Part shown: in pieces, positions 13,671 to 17,792 of the stretch
How the letters are laid out: each line of letters starts with the position of its first letter
Position numbering within the stretch: the stretch's first letter is position 1
Assembly (NCBI GenBank): GCA_050742155.1
Contig: JBOGFC010000156.1
Location: 1 to 17,792, forward strand
DNA from: JBOGFC01 sp050742155
GTDB taxonomy: Bacteria; Actinomycetota; Acidimicrobiia; Spongiisociales; JALYHC01
Length of the DNA stretch: 17,792 bases
Direction: 5' to 3'
Notes under the pieces: generated by a model
The model's database searches: none
What the model was told of the DNA's origin: nothing
Seen by the model: only the letters and a program-made list of their open reading frames with translations
Program-made: the position numbers and the translations under genes

Positions 13671-15041
13671 ATGGGAAGGCCTACGATCGAGCAGCTGAGG
13701 GAGCGGGTGCGCGGGGAGGTGATCACCCCCGGCGACGAGGGCTATGAAGAGGCCCGCAAGGTCTACAACGCCATGTTCGATCGGCGCCCCCGCGTCGTCG
13801 TGCAGTGCGCCAACGCAGGCGACGTGGCGACCGCGGTCGACTTCGCCCGCGAGAACCAACTCGACCTGGCTGTGCGCGGAGGGGGGCACAGCGTGCCCGG
13901 CTTCGGCACCGTCGATGATGGGGTGGTGATCGACCTGTCCAGCCTACGCGATGTCATCGTGGATCCCGATCGTCGGACGGCCCGCGCTGAGGGAGGAGCC
14001 ACCTGGGGCATCTTCAACGATGCGACGCATGCTCATGGCTTGGCGACGACCGGCGGCGTCGTCTCCACGACGGGGGTGGGCGGACTCACCCTCGGGGGTG
14101 GTATCGGATATCTCGCGCGAGGCGTCGGTCTCTCGTGCGACAACCTGCTCTCGGCTGAGGTGGTGACGGCGGACGGCCGGTCCATCCTCGCCAGCGAGAG
14201 CGAGAACGCGGACCTGTTATGGGCGATCCGCGGCGGGGGCGGCAACTTCGGCGTGGTGACCTCGTTCGAATTCCGCCTTCATCCCGTCAAAGAAATCTAT
14301 GGCGGACCCATGTTCTACGAGTTGAACGATGCCCCCACCATCCTGCGGTTCTTCCGCGAGTTCATCCGCGACGCGCCCGAGGAATTCGGGGGGTTCCCCG
14401 CCTGGCAGATCGCCCCGCCGCTGCCATTCATCCCAGAGGACCGTCATGGCGACACCTTCCTCGCCTTCGTGGCGTGCTGGGCCGGGCCGCCCGGCGAAGG
14501 CGAGCGCGCCCTCAAGCCCCTCCACGACGCGGCACGGGTCGTGGCCGAGCACATCGGTCCGATGCCGTACCCAGCGCTCAACAGCGCGTTCGACGCGCTT
14601 TACCCGTCGGGCCTGCAGCACTATTGGAAGGCCAACTTCGTCACCGAGCTGACCGACGAAGCAATCGAGGCGCATCTGCGGCACGGGCCGAAGGTACCGG
14701 CCGTCAACTCGACAGTCCACATCTACCCGATCAATGGTGCGTGCCACCGCGTTGCCGCCGATGCCACGGCCTTCGCTTACCGTGACGCCACGTTTGCCAC
14801 CGTGATCGCGGGTATGTGGCCGGATCCCGCCGACAATGAGGAGAACATCGGGTGGGTCCGCGACTACTACGAGGCCACCGCGCCCCACTCGGAGGAGGGC
14901 GGCTACGTCAACTTCATGGCCGGAGACGATCAAGACCGGATCCGGGTCAACTACAAGGGCAACTACGAGCGGCTGGTTGATGTGAAGAGGAAGTACGACC
15001 CGGGCAACCTGTTCCACCTGAATCAGAACATCAAGCCCTAG
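13671..15041 (+). CDS. FAD-linked oxidoreductase, berberine-bridge-enzyme (BBE)/VAO family
   Basis: Flavoenzyme that oxidises sugars, alcohols or secondary metabolites with O2 or another acceptor. ATG at 13671 follows GAGGAGGGTGA at good distance; in-frame extension upstream to 13575 lacks family features. The FAD-binding domain is clear: PRVVVQCANAGDVATAVDFA, then RGGGHSVPG at residues 69-77, where His73 is the usual site of covalent 8-alpha flavin attachment, then GGVVSTTGVGGLTLGGGIG and GLSCDNLLSAEVVTADG. The Cys used for a second covalent link in bicovalent BBE enzymes is replaced (STTGVGG), so single attachment is expected. The C-terminal BBE motif is YERLVDVKRKYDPGNLFHLN at the end. Length 456 is normal; no Tat or Sec signal is evident, so it is probably cytoplasmic. 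It stands alone between two direct repeats and may have moved or been duplicated with them. Confidence 0.93.
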   Translation: MGRPTIEQLRERVRGEVITPGDEGYEEARKVYNAMFDRRPRVVVQCANAGDVATAVDFARENQLDLAVRGGGHSVPGFGTVDDGVVIDLSSLRDVIVDPDRRTARAEGGATWGIFNDATHAHGLATTGGVVSTTGVGGLTLGGGIGYLARGVGLSCDNLLSAEVVTADGRSILASESENADLLWAIRGGGGNFGVVTSFEFRLHPVKEIYGGPMFYELNDAPTILRFFREFIRDAPEEFGGFPAWQIAPPLPFIPEDRHGDTFLAFVACWAGPPGEGERALKPLHDAARVVAEHIGPMPYPALNSAFDALYPSGLQHYWKANFVTELTDEAIEAHLRHGPKVPAVNSTVHIYPINGACHRVAADATAFAYRDATFATVIAGMWPDPADNEENIGWVRDYYEATAPHSEEGGYVNFMAGDDQDRIRVNYKGNYERLVDVKRKYDPGNLFHLNQNIKP

Positions 15042-15097
15042 TGCCGGCCAGTCACAAGTCGGAGGCACGCGAGAGAACGGTTCAGTGGGAGCCCTGT

Positions 15098-15525
15098 AAA
15101 TGGCAGGAGAAAACCCGGTGAGACCTCGTGCCACTCGGTGAGCTGGGGTTGCCTCTCCCTCCCCAGCTCGCGGGGGAGGGTCGAGGGTCTATAAGCCAGC
15201 CAACGTCCTGGGGACGAGCTCCCTCAGGGGGAAGGTTGGGGAGGGGGTGACCGACTACGCGGCCCGGTCGAGGTCCTCTCGCCCCCGATGAACGGCGTTC
15301 TCGAGGAGCGCCCAGCCGATCATGTTGACCGACTGGCGGTCTCCGCCCAGGCTGTGCGCTCGGCTGTCGGGCAGGGAACGCTTGACGTCCCAATTGGCCG
15401 ACTCGGAGTCGTTGCGTCGCGCGTAGAGGGCGTCGAAGTAGGGTCGGTCTCCGGGATGAGGCGGACGTTCTCCGGCCGGCTGTAGTGGTCTTGCGGGTGT
15501 TCTCGATCTCCACCCCCAACCGTGA
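15098..15525. repeat. Direct repeat, copy 2 (hairpins plus transposase tail)
   Basis: Second copy of the segment at 13086-13565, same orientation, starting AAATGGCAGGAGAAAACCC 57 bases after the oxidoreductase stop. Its hairpins are at 15155-15180 (CTCCCTCCCC-AGCTCGC-GGGGGAGGG) and 15219-15236 (a shortened form). Copy 2 has lost the bases between GGGTGTTC and TCGATCTCC that copy 1 keeps at about 13500-13540. It is fused directly to a fragment of a second oxidoreductase gene at 15527. Confidence 0.85.
15255..15520 (-). pseudogene. DDE transposase C-terminal relic, copy 2
   Basis: The better preserved copy. One minus-strand frame gives YFDALYARRNDSESANWDVK, RSLPDSRAHSLGGDRQSVN and MIGWALLENAVHRGREDLDR, ending in a stop at 15255-15257. 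The preceding part (QDHYSRPENVRLIPETDP) is in another frame, broken by a missing C just after ETDP, the same place where copy 1 has an extra base. The catalytic core is absent. Similarity to a DDE transposase tail is by motif pattern only and the exact IS family is not settled. Confidence 0.6.
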
Positions 15526-15526
15526 C

Positions 15527-15581
15527 GAGGAAGTACGACCCGGGCAACCTCTTCCACCTCAATCAGAACATCAAGCCGTAG
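15527..15581 (+). pseudogene. 3'-end scar of a second BBE-type oxidoreductase gene
   Basis: These 55 bases match the last 55 bases of the intact oxidoreductase (14987-15041) at 52 positions and encode the same residues, RKYDPGNLFHLNQNIKP plus a TAG stop. All three differences are synonymous (CTG/CTC twice, CCC/CCG once). It is joined directly to copy 2 of the direct repeat, so a second repeat-plus-oxidoreductase unit seems to have lost about 1.3 kb from its front. Confidence 0.85.
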
Positions 15582-15587
15582 CTGGGC

Positions 15588-16016
15588 TCAAAGAGGAAGA
15601 GCACCACCCCCGGTCCAGATCTCGGCAACTCGTTTGAGATCGAAGTGCTTCACGGTGACCAGCCGATGACCCACCATGTCGACCGCGGCGCGGGACTGCT
15701 CCAGGATGATGTACCCGACGAGCGGCTCATACGCGCCATTCTCCGGATGCATATGCACGAAGGTCACCTCGCTGAAAATGCGATCAAAACCTTTGATCTG
15801 GATGCTCACCGGTCCGCCGACCTCTCCCTCGATGACCCGCTGGTCGGCAGTCTGCAACTCCACCATCCGGGTGGCGCCCAACGATCCGAGCCGATCCTTC
15901 CAGGCACTGGGTAGGACCAGACCCGAGGCGCCGGTGTCGACCAGGGCGTCGAAACGGATCTGCCTGCTGACATCGAGAGCATTGGCCACCTCGACCGACG
16001 TGACGATGCGACCCAC
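15588..16016 (-). CDS. Retropepsin-like aspartic protease (clan AA)
   Basis: Small aspartyl protease-like protein. From GTG 16016 it begins MGRIVTSVEVANALD, and ALVDTGASGLVLP at residues 24-36 holds the active-site DTGA triplet (Asp27). VELQTADQRVIEGEVGGPVSIQI is the strand pair after it, and EPLVGYIILEQSRAAVD corresponds to the second hydrophobic-glycine block of the fold. At 142 residues it is one lobe and must dimerise to be active, as retropepsins do. A GGAG five bases before GTG 16016 favours that start over GTG 16022. It is convergent with, and only six bases from, the oxidoreductase scar. Such single-domain proteins are common and mostly unstudied in bacteria; the substrate is unknown. 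Confidence 0.85.
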   Translation of the reverse strand: MGRIVTSVEVANALDVSRQIRFDALVDTGASGLVLPSAWKDRLGSLGATRMVELQTADQRVIEGEVGGPVSIQIKGFDRIFSEVTFVHMHPENGAYEPLVGYIILEQSRAAVDMVGHRLVTVKHFDLKRVAEIWTGGGALPL

Positions 16017-16102
16017 AAGCACTCCATCTCAGGACTTGTCGGGGTCAAGCTTACGGGGAACAGCCCCATCCGAGAACGAGCTGCCGGGGATCAACGCGAG
16101 GA

Positions 16103-16127
16103 TAGACTTAGTCCTTAGTCTAGTCTA
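16103..16127 (+). promoter_or_regulatory. Operator-like repeats upstream of the toxin-antitoxin pair
   Basis: TAGACTTA (16103-16110) and TTAGTCTA (16115-16122) form an imperfect inverted repeat with a four-base gap, and AGTCTA is repeated at 16122-16127. TCTATATT at 16125-16132 could be a -10 box. AT-rich in a GC-rich setting and 12 bases before the antitoxin ATG, this is what an antitoxin autoregulatory site usually looks like. Binding is inferred. Confidence 0.55.
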
Positions 16128-16138
16128 TATTGTCGCAC

Positions 16139-16369
16139 ATGAAGTCGGTCGGAGTGCACGAAGCCAAGACCCATCTCTCCAAGTTGTTACGCAGGGTGGG
16201 AACCGGAGAAGAGATCGTCATCACCCGCGGCGGCGAACCGATCGCCAAGCTGGTCGGGGTGGGAGAGCCGAACCGCCGTATCCTCGGTCGTGACCAGGGA
16301 GCCTTTCAGATCCCCGAGGACTTCGATGCCCCGTTGCCGGAAGCCGTGATCGCCGGCTTCGAAGGGTGA
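16139..16369 (+). CDS. Type II antitoxin, Phd/YefM family
   Basis: DNA-binding antitoxin that neutralises the PIN toxin encoded next. ATG 16139 gives a 76-residue protein, the normal length. The N-terminus MKSVGVHEAKTHLSKLLRRV is the Phd/YefM signature, followed by GEEIVITRGGEPIAKLVGV, the dimer-forming strand region. The C-terminus (RRILGRDQGAFQIPEDFD, then PLPEAVIAGFEG) is the usual extended toxin-binding tail. The stop overlaps the toxin start (GTGA), so translation is coupled. The antitoxin-toxin complex probably binds the repeats just upstream. A TTG at 16130 is an alternative start but has no advantage. Confidence 0.93.
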   Translation: MKSVGVHEAKTHLSKLLRRVGTGEEIVITRGGEPIAKLVGVGEPNRRILGRDQGAFQIPEDFDAPLPEAVIAGFEG

Positions 16370-16758
16370 GAGTCCTCCTCGACACGCAAGTCTGGCTGTG
16401 GATGCAGGCAGCCCCCGAGCGCCTGGGGCAGGAGGCGCGCCGGCTGATCGAGGATGTGGACAACACTCTCTACTTCTCGGCGGCCAGCTCGTGGGAGATC
16501 GCCATCAAGTACGTCCTTGGAAGGCTCCCCCTGCCGGAGCCGCCGGAGGCCTACGCGCCCAGCCGGATGCAGACCTCGGGGGTCAGTTCCCTTCCGGTCG
16601 AGCACATCCATGCCCTACGGGTAAGTTCCCTGGAGGCTCATCACCGCGACCCCTTCGACCGGCTGCTGATCGCCCAAGCCCAGCTCGAACGAGTGCCGCT
16701 TCTCAGCGCCGACCCGGTCTTCGACTCTTATGAGGTGGAGGTGATCCCGGCCGCCTGA
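16366..16758 (+). CDS. PIN-domain toxin (VapC-like, Sll0205-type)
   Basis: Metal-dependent ribonuclease toxin of a type II toxin-antitoxin pair. GTG 16366 overlaps the antitoxin stop. The acidic PIN residues are all present: Asp6 in LLDTQVWLW, Glu44 in SSWEIAIK, Asp95/Asp98 in HHRDPFDRLLIAQA, and Asp116 in LLSADPVFDSY. The 130-residue length and the LDTxVWLW...SAASSWEIAIK wording fit the Sll0205-like branch that pairs with Phd/YefM antitoxins. The cleaved RNA is not predictable. The gene looks intact, so the module is likely functional. Confidence 0.93.
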   Translation: MRVLLDTQVWLWMQAAPERLGQEARRLIEDVDNTLYFSAASSWEIAIKYVLGRLPLPEPPEAYAPSRMQTSGVSSLPVEHIHALRVSSLEAHHRDPFDRLLIAQAQLERVPLLSADPVFDSYEVEVIPAA

Positions 16759-16776
16759 CGGACGGACCGCCTCGAG

Positions 16777-17667
16777 CTACCGGTAGGGAACGTAGCCGGT
16801 GGCCCGGCAGCGCAGCCGGTAGAGGCCGGTGGAGGCGGTGATGAAGAGCGTGCGAGCGTCGTCTTCGCCCCAGGCCAGGTTGGCGGCCACCTCGGGAGTG
16901 CGGATCCGGCCCAGCAGGTCTCCCTCAGGGGAGCAGACCCACACCCCTCCCGGCCCCGTGCAGTAGATGGTGCCCTGGCGATCGACCTTGAGGCCGTCCG
17001 GCACGCCCTCCCCATCCCCACTCAGCTCCACCAGCACCTCGCCACCCGACACGGACCAGCCCTCTTCGACCCGGAAGGCGCGGATGTGCCCCCGCTCGGT
17101 GTCGACCACGCAAAGGGTCTGTTCGTCCGGGGAAAGCACCAGGCCATTGGGGCCTTCGAAGTCGTCCGCCAGCAGCTCCGGGTCACCACCTCCGGGTCGG
17201 ATCAGGTAGACCCCTCGCACGGGCTGCTCTTGCTCGGCCGGCCCTCCGAAGCCTTCCCCCAGGCCGTAGTGGGGATCGGTGAAGAGCAGCGACCCATCCT
17301 GGGCCATTACCACGTCATTAGGGGCGTTGAGCCGCTTGCCGCGGTAGGTGTCGGCCACCACCTCCGGCTCCCCCTCCGCCTCCCGGGTCACCCGCCGGGT
17401 GCGGTGCTCACAGGTGATCAGCCGCCCCTGGTGGTCGATGGTCAGGCCGTTGGAGAAGTTGGACGGCTGCCGGTGGACCGTCGGATTCCCCTCTTCCGCC
17501 GTCCACAGGTAGAGGGTGTCGGCCGGGATGTCCGAGAAGAACAGGCACTCCCGGCGGAAATCCCACACCGGCCCCTCCGTGAACTGGAACCCATCGGCCA
17601 GCAGCTCCAACTCGGCCTCCCGACCGACCAGCTTCTCCACCTCCTGTTCGTACACCTCGAGCGTCAT
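16777..17667 (-). CDS. SMP-30/gluconolactonase-family lactonase
   Basis: Six-bladed beta-propeller metal-dependent lactonase that opens sugar-acid lactones, typically the second step of oxidative sugar catabolism. ATG 17667 is preceded by AAAGGAGA at ideal spacing. Expected metal ligands are visible: Glu31 in FTEGPVWD, Asn117 in APNDVVMAQDG, Asn174 in GPNGLVLSPDE and Asp224 in VPDGLKVDRQG. Repeated blade wording (NGLTIDHQGRLITCEH, GSLLFTDPHYGLG, GTIYCTGPGGVWV) supports the fold. At 296 residues it is the normal length. No signal peptide, so cytoplasmic. Its start overlaps the stop of the upstream gene as ATGA, so it is in an operon with it. The true lactone is unknown. Confidence 0.93.
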   Translation of the reverse strand: MTLEVYEQEVEKLVGREAELELLADGFQFTEGPVWDFRRECLFFSDIPADTLYLWTAEEGNPTVHRQPSNFSNGLTIDHQGRLITCEHRTRRVTREAEGEPEVVADTYRGKRLNAPNDVVMAQDGSLLFTDPHYGLGEGFGGPAEQEQPVRGVYLIRPGGGDPELLADDFEGPNGLVLSPDEQTLCVVDTERGHIRAFRVEEGWSVSGGEVLVELSGDGEGVPDGLKVDRQGTIYCTGPGGVWVCSPEGDLLGRIRTPEVAANLAWGEDDARTLFITASTGLYRLRCRATGYVPYR

Positions 17668-17792
17668 GGCCTCTCCTTTCCCTCGTAATCCGCGATCACC
17701 CCTTGCCAGCTCGGGTCGACCGGCCGGTCCACCAGCTCCACCTCCAGGCTGCCTACCCCCACGATCTCCCCCACGATCAGGTCCCCCACACC
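17664..17792 (-). CDS. 3' end of a fumarylacetoacetate-hydrolase-family gene (partial)
   Basis: The minus strand is open from the window edge to a TGA at 17666-17664 that overlaps the ATG of the lactonase. The last 42 residues read VGDLIVGEIVGVGSLEVELV, then a DRPVDPSWQGVIADYEGKERP tail. The GDLIVGEIxGVGxLE wording resembles the C-terminal strand of fumarylacetoacetate-hydrolase/2-keto-4-pentenoate hydratase proteins (GDVVEVEIEGIGTLRN). Such enzymes act on 2-keto-3-deoxy sugar acids downstream of a lactonase, which fits the neighbour. The stop is certain; the family call is tentative because only the tail is present. The 5' end is outside the window. Confidence 0.5.
   Translation of the reverse strand, partial: GVGDLIVGEIVGVGSLEVELVDRPVDPSWQGVIADYEGKERP

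Noticed and set aside
13143..15250. CRISPR array
   Set aside because: The repeated units are two long direct copies with internal hairpins, not short regularly spaced repeats with unique spacers, and no cas gene is present.

Overview
This is a high-GC bacterial chromosome segment. By eye GC is well above 60%, but I did not compute it. Many genes start with GTG or TTG, four-base stop/start overlaps are common, and the one tRNA has no encoded CCA. These traits fit an actinobacterium-like host, but nothing here fixes the lineage. The window is a mosaic: compact housekeeping or metabolic gene blocks at both ends, and an accessory zone in the middle (about 6.5-16.1 kb) full of gene relics, repeats and mobile-element scars.

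Left block (1-6.5 kb, mostly + strand). uppP (undecaprenyl-diphosphatase) is followed at once by a GH15 glucoamylase/trehalase-type hydrolase whose reading frame is broken in a run of six G. A small unrecognised gene lies convergent to it. Divergent from that gene is a tightly coupled three-gene operon: a Gfo/Idh/MocA oxidoreductase, a sugar-1-phosphate nucleotidyltransferase and a galactokinase-like GHMP kinase, joined by TTGA and GTGA overlaps. Together they look like a route that oxidises or reduces a sugar, phosphorylates it and activates it to an NDP-sugar; the substrate is unknown.

Accessory zone (6.5-16.1 kb). It opens with a chimeric ORF that joins the front of an HD-type regulatory protein to the back of an alpha/beta hydrolase. 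A SAM methyltransferase follows, with a frameshift near its end. Next is a minus-strand pair, an SMC/RecF-type ATPase and a DUF4276 protein with TOPRIM-like acidic motifs, organised like OLD/PARIS-type defence modules. Divergent from it is a 61-residue protein with a near-perfect Shine-Dalgarno sequence. Then come a decayed IS21 IstA relic and a lone AAA ATPase with a C-terminal winged-helix-like region. That ATPase is bracketed by inverted repeats and may be an unrecognised mobile cassette. The C-terminal stub of a tyrosine integrase lies against a tRNA-Arg(CCU) gene, which marks an old integration site.

Beyond the tRNA a roughly 0.45-kb segment occurs twice in direct orientation around an intact FAD-linked (BBE-type) oxidoreductase. 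Each copy carries G/C-rich hairpins and the tail of a dead transposase. The second copy ends in a 55-base remnant of a second oxidoreductase gene that differs only at synonymous sites. A retropepsin-like aspartic protease and a Phd/PIN toxin-antitoxin pair close the zone.

Right block (16.77-17.79 kb, minus strand). An SMP-30/gluconolactonase-family gene is coupled by ATGA to the 3' end of what looks like a fumarylacetoacetate-hydrolase-family gene, consistent with sugar-acid catabolism. Two clean one-base-type frameshifts (GH15 and the methyltransferase) could be sequencing errors, so both genes may be intact in the living organism.
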